NCBI GenBank assembly: GCA_025758065.1
Contig: CP107199.1
Location: 1,485,501-1,549,500 of the forward strand
DNA: 64,000 nucleotides
Reading direction: 5' to 3'
Source: Lachnospiraceae bacterium
Lineage (GTDB): Bacteria > Bacillota > Clostridia > Lachnospirales > Lachnospiraceae
A program made the translations under genes and the position numbers. The notes under the pieces were generated by a model. The model was given only the letters and a program-made list of their open reading frames with translations, was not told where the DNA came from and ran no database searches. Of this stretch, positions 45,665-53,274 are shown piece after piece; position 1 is the stretch's first letter; each line of letters begins with the position of its first letter.

Positions 45665-47401
45665 ATGAAAGATTACATGAAGATATACCAGGAATGGTTA
45701 TCAAACCCTTATTTTGACGAGGCTACAAAGGAAGAGCTGCGCGCCATTGAAGGAAATGAAAATGAGATCAAAGAGCGTTTTTATATGGACCTTGAGTTTG
45801 GGACCGCTGGTTTAAGAGGTATCATCGGTGCAGGCATCAACCGTATGAATATTTACGTAGTAAGACGTGCTACCCAGGGACTTGCAAATTATATTATCAA
45901 GCAGGGAGCAGCAGACAAAGGCGTAGCGATCGCATACGACTCCCGTCATATGTCCCCGGAATTTGCTATGGAAGCAGCTATGACCTTAGCAGCAAACGGT
46001 ATCAAGGCATATAAGTTTGAATCCCTTCGTCCAACACCGGAATTGTCCTTTGCAGTACGTGAGCTGGGCTGCGTAGCAGGTATCAATATCACAGCAAGCC
46101 ACAATCCGCCGGAATACAATGGTTACAAAGTATACTGGGAAGATGGCGCACAGTTTACACCTCCTCATGACAAAGGCGTTACAGAAGAAGTTCTGGCTAT
46201 TGAAGATCTGTCTACAGTAAAGACCACAGACGAGGCTTCTGCAACAGCAGCAGGTCTGTACCAGGTGATCGGACAGGAGATCGATGACAAATATATTGCC
46301 CAGGTAAAGGCTCAGGTAGTAAACCAGAAGGCCATTGATGAGATGCAGGATCAGATCACTATTGTATACACACCTCTTCACGGAACAGGAAATATTCCTG
46401 CAAGAAGAGTTATGAAAGAGATCGGATTTACCCATGTATACGTAGTTCCGGAGCAGGAGCTGCCAGATGGTGATTTCCCAACTGTAAGCTATCCAAACCC
46501 GGAAGCAAAAGAGGCATTTGAGCTGGGCTTAAAGCTGGCAAAAGAGAAAAATGCAGATCTGGTACTGGCTACTGACCCGGATGCAGACCGTCTCGGTGTA
46601 TATGTAAAAGATACTAAGTCCGGCGAATATATCCCGTTAACAGGAAATATGTCCGGTTCCCTGCTGTGTGAGTACGTGCTCAGCCAGAAGCAGGCAGCTG
46701 GAAAGATCCCTGCAGACGGTCAGGTAGTTAAATCCATAGTTTCCACCAACCTGATCGATGCAGTAGCAAAAGCCTACGGTGCAGAACTGATCGAGGTTCT
46801 TACCGGATTTAAGTGGATCGGAAAGCAGATCTTAAAGAATGAGACTACCGGACATGGTACATACCTTTTCGGAATGGAAGAAAGCTACGGCTGCCTGATC
46901 GGAACCTATGCCCGTGATAAGGACGCTATTTCCGCAACAGCCGCTCTCTGCGAGGCAGCTGCATACTACAAGCAGAAAGGCATGACCTTATGGGATGCCA
47001 TGATCGCCATGTATGAGAAATACGGCTATTACAAAGACGCGGTAAAGGCTATCGGCTTATCCGGCATCGAAGGACTTGCAAAGATCCAGTCCATTATGGA
47101 AACACTGAGAAATAATACCCCAACTGAAGTTGGCGGTTACAAAGTAACTTCTGCAAGAGACTACAAGTTAGACACCATCAAAGATATGGCAACCGGCGAA
47201 GTGAAGCCAACCGGACTTCCTTCTTCCAACGTTCTTTACTATGACCTGGAAGACGGTGCATGGATCTGCGTAAGACCATCCGGCACTGAGCCAAAGATCA
47301 AATTCTACTTCGGCGTAAAGGGAACCTCTCTGGAGGATGCAGAAGAGAAAGAAAATGCACTTGGCGCAGCTGTTATGGCTATGGTTGATAAGATGATGTA
47401 A
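45665..47401 (+). CDS. pgcA: Phospho-sugar mutase (phosphoglucomutase/phosphomannomutase)
   Basis: A 578-residue alpha-D-phosphohexomutase of the PgcA type. The active-site phosphoserine is in NITASHNPPEYNGYKVY, the metal loop is DPDADRLGVYV, the sugar-binding loop is GMEESYG and the phosphate-binding loop is RPSGTEPKIKFYF. It interconverts glucose-1- and glucose-6-phosphate for wall-polymer and glycogen synthesis. The long upstream gap contains repeats rather than an operon partner. CAGGGAGT lies upstream of the ATG. Two gene-end repeats follow the stop directly. Confidence 0.93.
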   Translation: MKDYMKIYQEWLSNPYFDEATKEELRAIEGNENEIKERFYMDLEFGTAGLRGIIGAGINRMNIYVVRRATQGLANYIIKQGAADKGVAIAYDSRHMSPEFAMEAAMTLAANGIKAYKFESLRPTPELSFAVRELGCVAGINITASHNPPEYNGYKVYWEDGAQFTPPHDKGVTEEVLAIEDLSTVKTTDEASATAAGLYQVIGQEIDDKYIAQVKAQVVNQKAIDEMQDQITIVYTPLHGTGNIPARRVMKEIGFTHVYVVPEQELPDGDFPTVSYPNPEAKEAFELGLKLAKEKNADLVLATDPDADRLGVYVKDTKSGEYIPLTGNMSGSLLCEYVLSQKQAAGKIPADGQVVKSIVSTNLIDAVAKAYGAELIEVLTGFKWIGKQILKNETTGHGTYLFGMEESYGCLIGTYARDKDAISATAALCEAAAYYKQKGMTLWDAMIAMYEKYGYYKDAVKAIGLSGIEGLAKIQSIMETLRNNTPTEVGGYKVTSARDYKLDTIKDMATGEVKPTGLPSSNVLYYDLEDGAWICVRPSGTEPKIKFYFGVKGTSLEDAEEKENALGAAVMAMVDKMM

Positions 47402-47520
47402 TGAGCGCAGGGAAAAACAAGCGGCTGCGTTAGCAGACATTTGTTTTTCACAAGCCATTAACGAACGAATCGCCTGCGTAAGCAGGCAGTAGAGCGCGAA
47501 TGCGCGGGATTCGTGAGTAT
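47402..47520 (+). repeat. Gene-end palindromic repeat, copy A
   Basis: Begins TGAGCGCAGGGAAAAACAAG, directly at the pgcA stop. Predicted folds are AAAAACAA/TTGTTTTT around GCTGC..GCAG. Next comes an outer stem ACGAATC/GATTCGT enclosing two hairpins, GCCTGC-GTAA-GCAGGC and GCGC-GAAT-GCGC, giving a three-way junction. Confidence 0.8.
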
Positions 47521-47529
47521 AAGATATAA

Positions 47530-47648
47530 TGAGCGCAGGGAAAAACAAGCGGCTGCGTCAGCAGACATTTGTTTTTCTAGGGCCATTAACGAACGAATCG
47601 CCTGCGTAAGCAGGCAATAGAGCGCGTTAGCTCGGGGCTCATAAGTAT
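47530..47648 (+). repeat. Gene-end palindromic repeat, copy B
   Basis: A tandem copy of 47402-47520. The first 95 bases are almost identical; the last part has GAGCGCGTTAGCTCGGGGCT in place of the GCGC-GAAT-GCGC hairpin but still folds (GAGC..GCTC). Confidence 0.8.
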
Positions 47649-47664
47649 ACCTGGCAAACGCAAA

Positions 47665-47706
47665 AACCCCCAGAACGGAAAATTCACATTCTGGGGGTTA
47701 TTTTTG
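47665..47706. terminator. Bidirectional terminator of pgcA and the PF06541-like gene
   Basis: AACCCCCAGAA pairs perfectly with TTCTGGGGGTT around a 13-base loop, followed by ATTTTTG on the + strand and T-rich sequence on the minus strand. Confidence 0.88.
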
Positions 47707-47743
47707 TGCTTTTCTCGCCAGTCACCGGCGGGAATATAATATC

Positions 47744-48808
47744 TTACTTTTTCTTATTCTCAGCTGCTTCCCTCAATTCCTTTAAAGCTGCTGCAAACCG
47801 TATAGAAGATGCAGAAGGATTTCCACGCAGAATACTTTTGTGGTAGAAATTCATATGTTTCGTCATATCCTGACGCTTCTTTGTCAGTTCTGCTATCCGG
47901 CTGTTCATAGCTGCCAGACGTTCATTGCGGCTGGCTGCCATAGCTGCTTTTATATTTCTGGCAGTCTCCATCCTGGAGGCAGCTTCTTCACGGTATTGAG
48001 ACGCTTTTTCATCAGCAAGTTCCTTTAACTGGGCAGCTTTTAATGCAGTCTCATACCGCAGTCTGGCAGTCCGCTCCGTTGTCTCATATTTCAGCTGGGC
48101 TGCACGCTGGGCAGTCTCATTTCGCAGCAGTGCAGCTTTTCCGGCTGCTTCTACACGGAGAGTTTCCAGCTTCATAGCAGTATCTTCTTTTGCTTCTTCC
48201 AGTTTCTGCTCTGTTTCTGCCTTCAATAATGCCAGCTGTACCTGAACATCGTCCAGTTCCGCTTTCATCTTTGTCATGGCATCCAGAACCTTGGCAAGAT
48301 CCAGGGCAGTACGTACAGATTCTGCAGTATCAATAATGAAAACCACTGTGATCACGGACAAACATGGGATGCCGATCATAGTTGGAACATGAAGCACCCA
48401 TCGTTCAATGGGCTTGTGGATCACCTCAGTGAGAAAAATCGTCAAAAATCCCCATGCAACAGAAGAGGAAAGACAGATATATCCATTTAAGTTAAAAGGC
48501 TGGTTGCTGTAATCCCAGTATTTCATCTTAAACAGCCGTTCCATTCCCCATCCAGTTACATATTCCAGGACCGTAGCCCCGATCACACCGGAAATATAAA
48601 CCATGACCAGACTGCTTTTAAATGGAAGAGATACCCACAGCATCATCACCGCTCCCGTGCCATAAAGAGGCAGCATAGGAAGCCGCAGAAAACCGCGGTT
48701 TACAAATCGTCGCTGTTTCAGGGATACATAAGAAGATTCAAAGATCCATCCGAAAAAGCAATATATATAGAAGAAACTCAGCCATTGATACCAGGTGTAT
48801 TTGTACAT
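47744..48808 (-). CDS. Putative ABC-transporter type IV membrane protein (PF06541-like) with 11-residue repeats
   Basis: A 354-residue protein. Four to five membrane helices occupy about residues 5-170, including the family-like WLSFFYIYCFFGWIFESSYV opening and GATVLEYVTGWGMERLF. A long charged helix follows (about 180-330), containing seven 11-residue units such as KAALLRNETAQ, RAAQLKYETTE, RTARLRYETAL and KAAQLKELADE. I start at ATG 48808 (AAGGATGG upstream); a GTG at 48853 lies inside a repeat and has no ribosome site. The function is unknown. It is flanked by inverted copies of the gene-end repeat. Confidence 0.78.
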   Translation of the reverse strand: MYKYTWYQWLSFFYIYCFFGWIFESSYVSLKQRRFVNRGFLRLPMLPLYGTGAVMMLWVSLPFKSSLVMVYISGVIGATVLEYVTGWGMERLFKMKYWDYSNQPFNLNGYICLSSSVAWGFLTIFLTEVIHKPIERWVLHVPTMIGIPCLSVITVVFIIDTAESVRTALDLAKVLDAMTKMKAELDDVQVQLALLKAETEQKLEEAKEDTAMKLETLRVEAAGKAALLRNETAQRAAQLKYETTERTARLRYETALKAAQLKELADEKASQYREEAASRMETARNIKAAMAASRNERLAAMNSRIAELTKKRQDMTKHMNFYHKSILRGNPSASSIRFAAALKELREAAENKKK

Positions 48809-48847
48809 AAGTTGTCCATCCTTTGTTGTATTTTCTTGCGAGGGGTC

Positions 48848-48963
48848 ACTCACGAATCCCGCGCATTCGCGCTCTACTGCCTGCTTACGCAGGCGATTCG
48901 TTCGTTAATGGCTTGTGAAAAACAAATGTCTGCTGCGCAGCCGCTTGTTTTTCCCTGCGCTCA
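48848..48963 (-). repeat. Gene-end palindromic repeat, copy C (inverted)
   Basis: Reading on the minus strand, it starts TGAGCGCAGGGAAAAACAAG, 17 bases after the stop of the recombinase gene, and differs from copy A by only one or two bases. With copies A and B it forms a 115-bp inverted repeat around the PF06541-like gene. Confidence 0.82.
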
Positions 48964-48977
48964 TTATATCATATTCA

Positions 48978-49862
48978 CTACCACTTCACTACCCGGTCGA
49001 TCAATTTTTGCTGCTCTTCTGAAGACCGGGTCAGGTAGATCCGTGTAGTCTCAATACTTTCATGTCCCATCAGATCTGCCAGCAGGGAAATATCATTAAA
49101 CTTCTCCAGAAAATTCTTAGCAAACCGGTGCCTGAAAGAGTGAGGATAAACCTGTTCAGAGGGGATCCTATACCGTTTTGCCAGTACCTTTAACTGGGAA
49201 TGGATACCTCTGGCAGTGATCACCTGTCCATTTCTCCCTGTAAAAATATAACCGGAAATGATGTCACGCCTTTTCAGCCATATTTCCGCTTCTTCACAAA
49301 GAGCAGCAGGAAAATAAATACGTCTCATTTTGCCGCCCTTTGAATACAGATCCATCATCCCAAGTTTTACATGCTCCGCCTTTATTTTCAAAAGTTCACT
49401 GACCCGCATTCCCGTTGCTCCTAAAAACCGTACTACAAAATACCAGAACCAGTTTTCATCCCTTTTCAGCTTCTTTTTTAGTATCTCATAGTTCCTTTTA
49501 GATATTACATTGTCAATAAAAGTCTTCTGCTGGTATTTTACGGCAGGAAGTTTAAAAGATGAAATTTCCAGATATTGCAAATACTGATTCATGCCATGGA
49601 TATGTACATTTACAGTAGCAGGACGGTAATGCTCCAAAAGCCATGCTTTATGGGCCTGGAGGTTTTCAGGGTTAATCGTATCAGAATGGGAGAAAAAGTG
49701 GCGGACAGCCAGAAGATAAATACGGATCGTATTATCAGAAGCTCCTTTGCGGAGCAGAAAGTCCTTAAAAAGGGTCAGTTCCAGGTCGTTGGATAGTGTA
49801 TTTTCAGATCCGTTTTCTTCAAACCTGGTATTATCTGAGGGAAAAATAAATGTAGTTTCCAT
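48978..49862 (-). CDS. Tyrosine recombinase 1 (XerC/D-like)
   Basis: A 294-residue integrase-family recombinase. It has an N-terminal SAM-like core-binding domain (LTLFKDFLLRKGASDNTIRI) and a catalytic domain with the full set: Arg in GATGMRVSELL, Lys in SKGGKMRRIYF, HxxR in HSFRHRFAKNF, His in LMGHESIETT and the Tyr nucleophile in TRIYLTRSS. I use the ATG at 49862 because a GGGGG ribosome site lies 8-9 bases upstream; GTG 49871 is too close to it. Eighteen bases separate it from recombinase 2, its evident paralogue. Confidence 0.9.
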   Translation of the reverse strand: METTFIFPSDNTRFEENGSENTLSNDLELTLFKDFLLRKGASDNTIRIYLLAVRHFFSHSDTINPENLQAHKAWLLEHYRPATVNVHIHGMNQYLQYLEISSFKLPAVKYQQKTFIDNVISKRNYEILKKKLKRDENWFWYFVVRFLGATGMRVSELLKIKAEHVKLGMMDLYSKGGKMRRIYFPAALCEEAEIWLKRRDIISGYIFTGRNGQVITARGIHSQLKVLAKRYRIPSEQVYPHSFRHRFAKNFLEKFNDISLLADLMGHESIETTRIYLTRSSEEQQKLIDRVVKW

Positions 49863-49880
49863 GTAATGCACCCCCTGCCA

Positions 49881-50732
49881 TTACCAGTTTACAACCTGAT
49901 TAACAATACGGTACTGTTCCCGGCTGCTGTGCCGCAGGTAGATCCGTGTGGTTTCAATGCTGTCATGCCCTAAAAGATCCGATAACAGGGCAATATCCGG
50001 ACACACTTCAATAAAATTCTTTGCAAACCGGTGCCTGAAAGAATGAGGGTACATAACATCCGGGTCAATGCCGTATCTTGCTGCAAAAACCTTTAACTGG
50101 AAACGGATACCGGAAGCAGATAAGGGAGCTCCAAACCGGTTTAAAAATAAGATCCCATCCGGACGCTGGGAAAAACCGGGCCATTCCTTAAAAGCTGTTC
50201 GCAAAACAGCCGGAATGTAAACTCTGCGCAGCTTATTCCCCTTAGAATAAATATCCCGGTATCCCTTTTTTACATCTTCAACATCAAACAATACCAATTC
50301 GCTGATACGCACCCCGGTAGCAGTCATAAGCCGTATAAGAAAATAATAATTATATTCCCCATCTTCCCATAAGCGCTGTTTTAAAAACTCATAATCTGCC
50401 TGACTGATGATCTGTTCCAAAAATCCTTTCTGCTGCACATGTACCATAGAGACCGGACACAGGGAGCTTTCCCTGTAACGTACAAAACAGTTCATGGCAC
50501 GAAGCCGCAGGTTGACAGTCTGTGGTTTATAACGTTCAATAAGAAATACTTTATAAAGCTGCAGATTTTTATCCGTCAGCTGGGGATACAGCCCGTAAAA
50601 CTGTTTCACAGCATAAGAATAAGCTTTGATTGTCTGCTCCGACATATTCCGTTCCACCAAAAACCGCCGGAACTGTGCCTGCGTCCGTTTACCTGCTGTA
50701 CTTACACCATTCTCATTCATCTGTCCTGTCAT
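49881..50732 (-). CDS. Tyrosine recombinase 2 (XerC/D-like)
   Basis: A 283-residue paralogue of recombinase 1 with the same layout. Catalytic residues are in TATGVRISELV (Arg), SKGNKLRRVYI (Lys), HSFRHRFAKNFIE (His, Arg), LLGHDSIETT (His) and TRIYLRHSS (Tyr). AAGGAGGATTTTTTT precedes the ATG. It is upstream of recombinase 1 in the same direction, so both are probably made from one message. No phage or conjugation genes are nearby, which fits site-specific inversion or a degraded island better than an active prophage. The target site is unknown. Confidence 0.9.
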   Translation of the reverse strand: MTGQMNENGVSTAGKRTQAQFRRFLVERNMSEQTIKAYSYAVKQFYGLYPQLTDKNLQLYKVFLIERYKPQTVNLRLRAMNCFVRYRESSLCPVSMVHVQQKGFLEQIISQADYEFLKQRLWEDGEYNYYFLIRLMTATGVRISELVLFDVEDVKKGYRDIYSKGNKLRRVYIPAVLRTAFKEWPGFSQRPDGILFLNRFGAPLSASGIRFQLKVFAARYGIDPDVMYPHSFRHRFAKNFIEVCPDIALLSDLLGHDSIETTRIYLRHSSREQYRIVNQVVNW

Positions 50733-50786
50733 AAAAAAATCCTCCTTAAGTGAAAAATGTTCATACAGAAAACCTGCATTACAATC

Positions 50787-50872
50787 TTAGTACATCGTTT
50801 TCAAAATAACTATACCACTCACTTGTCTGCGGATCTGATCACACAAGTCTAAAAGCCTTAGCGTAGCCCGCT
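50787..50872. repeat. Half copy of the 165-bp palindromic element
   Basis: TTAGTACATCGTTTTCAAAA through GCGTAGCCCGCT matches the left half of 45155-45319 with a few changes, then stops at the element's centre of symmetry and runs straight into a recombinase gene relic. Confidence 0.7.
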
Positions 50873-50975
50873 GTTCCTCAGTAGATTTTGTCAGGTAGAT
50901 CCGCATAGTTTCGATGTTTTCGTGTCCCATTAGATTAGTAGACAGTCAGAAAAATTGAGGATTTTCTTGACATAA
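50871..50975 (-). pseudogene. Relic of a third tyrosine recombinase
   Basis: On the minus strand 50874-50936 reads LMGHENIETMRIYLTKSTEE, the C-terminal His/Tyr block of recombinases 1 and 2. A frame-shifted stretch upstream (about 50937-50975) still resembles the AKNFLEKFNDISLL segment. The rest of the gene is missing. Confidence 0.65.
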
Positions 50976-50995
50976 TTCTCCCCTCACTGTATAAT
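50967..50995 (+). promoter_or_regulatory. Consensus sigma-70 promoter
   Basis: TTGACA (50967-50972) and TATAAT (50990-50995) are both perfect, with 17-bp spacing. The expected start is near 51002, giving a leader of about 200 nt ahead of the PBECR4 gene. The -35 lies inside the recombinase relic. Confidence 0.85.
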
Positions 50996-51001
50996 GATAA
51001 T

Positions 51002-51178
51002 ATCAGACAGACAACAGTGTGTGTTTGTCCAGACGTTGAAGGATAGCAGCGTACCGGAAAGCCTTGCTATACGGAGTCTTCAAGAGGGGTTGTGCAGTGA
51101 AACCTCAAACCGGAGTAGGTCAATGGACCGAATGAAAATGCTCAAAACCGTCTTGTTTATACAGGGCGGTTTTCTTTT
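51002..51178 (+). ncRNA. Structured leader RNA ending in an intrinsic terminator
   Basis: The predicted RNA has nested stems TTGAAG/CTTCAA (51036, 51078) and ATAGCA/TGCTAT (51043, 51065), a GAGG/CCTC hairpin (51084, 51103) and GGTC/GACC (about 51118-51129). A 12-bp terminator hairpin then runs from AAAACCGTCTTG (51144) to CGGTTTT (51173), followed by TTTTCTTTTAT. The PBECR4 ribosome site starts about 7 bases later. It may be a cis regulator or a separate small RNA; I do not recognise a known riboswitch class. Confidence 0.6.
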
Positions 51179-51201
51179 ATACATAAGGAGGGGGACGAAA
51201 T

Positions 51202-51786
51202 ATGGACCATTTATTGGAATGTGCGGAAGCTTTTGAACAGTTATTGGATGTTCAGTACCATATTGTTTTAGGCCGCAAAAATCGATTAACAGAATTAACC
51301 CTCCGCTTTGATCCAACAGAGTTTCATCATTTAGTTGGACTACATAAATTGCGTGATCTCCGTCTGGCAAGAGGAAATCGTGAGAAGATATTTCATCAAA
51401 TACTTTCAAAAACGATCTGCATGGAAGATATCAAAAAGAGCCGTTATTTTCCGGAAATACAAGATCGTATGTGCTTCTTTGATAAAATAGAGTATCTTTT
51501 AGACAGCAATAAAACAATTTTTCGTTACAATGAAAAATTACAAACATTTTCAATGATAGAAGCGGAATATCTTTTGTCTACGCCTTATAAAGAAATGGAT
51601 ATTTATATTTTTCTTGATCGTAATATAGAACAGGGACATTTTTTCTGCAGGTCCTTTTTCCAAAAAGGAGAGAAGGATTACACAAAAGGACAAGCAGTTT
51701 ATACATTACTAAAAAAAGAAAAAACAATAGTTAGTACTGGAAAAACAGTAGTACAGTATGATCGGCTAATGTTAAGAAAAACATAA
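51202..51786 (+). CDS. PBECR4-domain nuclease-fold protein
   Basis: A 194-residue protein matching the PBECR4 family (phage Barnase-EndoU-colicin E5/D-RelE-like nuclease). Recognisable blocks are LLDVQYHIVLGRKNRLTELT, FHHLVGLHKLRDLRLARGNR, FRYNEKLQTFSMIEAEYLL, and FFCRSFFQKGEKDYTKGQ with TLLKKEKT. This fold is known from RNase toxins and from phage polyvalent proteins. Here it stands alone, AT-rich compared with neighbours, beside tyrosine recombinases. Its message carries a structured leader and a terminator before AAGGAGGGGGACGAAAT. A toxin role is inferred, and no protein antitoxin is adjacent. Confidence 0.8.
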   Translation: MDHLLECAEAFEQLLDVQYHIVLGRKNRLTELTLRFDPTEFHHLVGLHKLRDLRLARGNREKIFHQILSKTICMEDIKKSRYFPEIQDRMCFFDKIEYLLDSNKTIFRYNEKLQTFSMIEAEYLLSTPYKEMDIYIFLDRNIEQGHFFCRSFFQKGEKDYTKGQAVYTLLKKEKTIVSTGKTVVQYDRLMLRKT

Positions 51787-51787
51787 A

Positions 51788-51818
51788 AAAACCCCGCTCT
51801 GCTTACACAGAACGGGTT
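51788..51818 (+). terminator. PBECR4 gene terminator
   Basis: AACCCCGCTCTG pairs imperfectly with CAGAACGGGTT around a 6-base loop. The T-tract after it is short, so it may be weak. Confidence 0.6.
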
Positions 51819-51856
51819 ATCGCATTTTTAGAGGGGTATAAAATTATTTAGGGGGG

Positions 51857-51950
51857 CCGGACGGATTCCTCCGTCCGGTATGAGTATGAAAAAGCTTTGT
51901 GATTTCAAGTAACCACTTGAAACAAAGGCCTTGTCCGCCTCTCGGTGGAC
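51857..51950. other. Three consecutive hairpins
   Basis: CCGGACGGA-TTCC-TCCGTCCGG (51857-51878, perfect). CTTTG..TTTCAAGT-AACC-ACTTGAAA..CAAAG (51895-51927, thirteen paired bases). GTCC..GGAC (51933-51950). They lie between the PBECR4 gene and the mreB promoter, and no gene is seen in 51787-52191. They could be part of a small RNA or mobile-element debris. Confidence 0.5.
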
Positions 51951-52036
51951 GCTTATTATAATACGGAATAAATGTGTCTAAAAAATGTACATAATATAAA
52001 AAAATAATAAAGAATATAAATAAGTGAAAAAAACCT

Positions 52037-52064
52037 TTGAAAACTTTTCAAGATTGTATATAAT
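52037..52064 (+). promoter_or_regulatory. mreB promoter
   Basis: TTGAAA (52037-52042) and TATAAT (52059-52064) with 16-bp spacing give a transcript with a leader of about 120 nt before mreB. Confidence 0.7.
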
Positions 52065-52191
52065 AGAAGAAACTTCAGTCTGCTCTGAGGCGTATTCGTC
52101 ATGCTTAAAGCGCAGGCCCTTTTTTGAGTTATATTAAGAAACTACTACAAGAAACTTTTCGTGACCCCACAATTTAGGAGGAAATAACTAT

Positions 52192-53244
52192 ATGTTTTCA
52201 ATGATGTCCAATGACATTGGAATTGACTTAGGAACCGCCAGTATCCTTGTATATATCAAGGGAAAAGGCGTTGTATTAAAAGAACCGTCTGTAGTTGCCA
52301 TTGACCGTGATACCAACAAGATTATGGCTATCGGAGAAGAAGCACGTCTGATGATCGGACGTACACCTGGTAATATTGTAGCAGTCCGTCCGCTTCGTCA
52401 GGGCGTTATCTCTGATTACACCATTACCGAGAAAATGATGAAATACTTCATCAACAAGGCAGTAGGCAAGAGAACACTGCGTAAGCCCCGCATCAGCGTT
52501 TGTATCCCAAGTGGTGCTACTGAAGTAGAAAAGAAGGCAGTAGAAGATGCTACTTACCAGGCTGGTGCCCGTGAGGTTGCTATCATCGAAGAGCCTGTAG
52601 CAGCAGCTATCGGTGCAGGCATTGATATTGGTAAGGCATGCGGAAACATGATCGTAGATATCGGCGGCGGTACTGCAGACATTGCAGTTATCTCCTTAGG
52701 CGGACCTGTAGTCAGCACCTCTATCAAGATCGCAGGTGATGACTTCGATGAAGCTTTAGTCCGTTATATGAGAAAGAAACATAATCTCCTTATCGGTGAA
52801 CGTACTGCAGAGGAGATCAAGATTAATATCGGTGCTGCATACCGCAGACCGGAAGTACAGACGATGGAAGTAAGAGGACGTAACCTGGTAACCGGACTTC
52901 CAAAAACCATTGTAGTTACTTCTGATGAAACTTTGGAAGCCTTAAGGGAGCCGGCACTCCAGATCGTAGATGCTGTACACAATGTACTTGAGAGAACTCC
53001 ACCAGAGCTGGCAGCCGACATTTTTGACCGCGGTATCGTAATGACCGGTGGCGGATCCCTTCTTAGCGGACTGGATGCCCTGATCGAAGAAAAGACAGGT
53101 ATTACCACTGTGATCGCAGAAGATCCGCTGACAGCAGTAGCTATCGGTACAGGTAAATTCATTGAATTTGCACACGGTATGACCTCCGCACTGGAATCAT
53201 CCATGGGAATCGGCGGTGGAAGAAACGATAAAGAAGATTATTGA
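52192..53244 (+). CDS. mreB: Rod shape-determining protein MreB/Mbl
   Basis: A 350-residue bacterial actin. The phosphate-1 loop is NDIGIDLGTASILVY, the connector has CIPSGATEVEKKA, phosphate-2 is IVDIGGGTADIAVISLGG, and the adenosine-binding end is VMTGGGSLLSGLDALI. It forms filaments under the membrane that guide cell-wall synthesis. No mreC or mreD follows, so it is a stand-alone copy; such copies are often called mbl or mreBH in Firmicutes. TTTAGGAGGAAATAACT precedes the ATG. The stop TGA is the first triplet of a short gene-end repeat copy. Confidence 0.93.
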   Translation: MFSMMSNDIGIDLGTASILVYIKGKGVVLKEPSVVAIDRDTNKIMAIGEEARLMIGRTPGNIVAVRPLRQGVISDYTITEKMMKYFINKAVGKRTLRKPRISVCIPSGATEVEKKAVEDATYQAGAREVAIIEEPVAAAIGAGIDIGKACGNMIVDIGGGTADIAVISLGGPVVSTSIKIAGDDFDEALVRYMRKKHNLLIGERTAEEIKINIGAAYRRPEVQTMEVRGRNLVTGLPKTIVVTSDETLEALREPALQIVDAVHNVLERTPPELAADIFDRGIVMTGGGSLLSGLDALIEEKTGITTVIAEDPLTAVAIGTGKFIEFAHGMTSALESSMGIGGGRNDKEDY

Positions 53245-53263
53245 GCGCAGGGTTCGTGAATAT
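53242..53263 (+). repeat. Gene-end repeat, short copy D
   Basis: TGAGCGCAGG joined directly to GTTCGTGAATAT: the first 10 and last 12 or so bases of the 119-bp repeat with the middle missing. It begins at the mreB stop codon. Confidence 0.55.
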
Positions 53264-53274
53264 ACAACATGATT

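Noticed and set aside
48809..48853. GTG start at 48853 for the PF06541-like protein
   Set aside because: The codon lies inside repeat copy C without a ribosome site; ATG 48808 has one.
48978..50732. Prophage or integrative conjugative element
   Set aside because: Only recombinases are present; no structural, replication or transfer genes and no clear attachment repeats.
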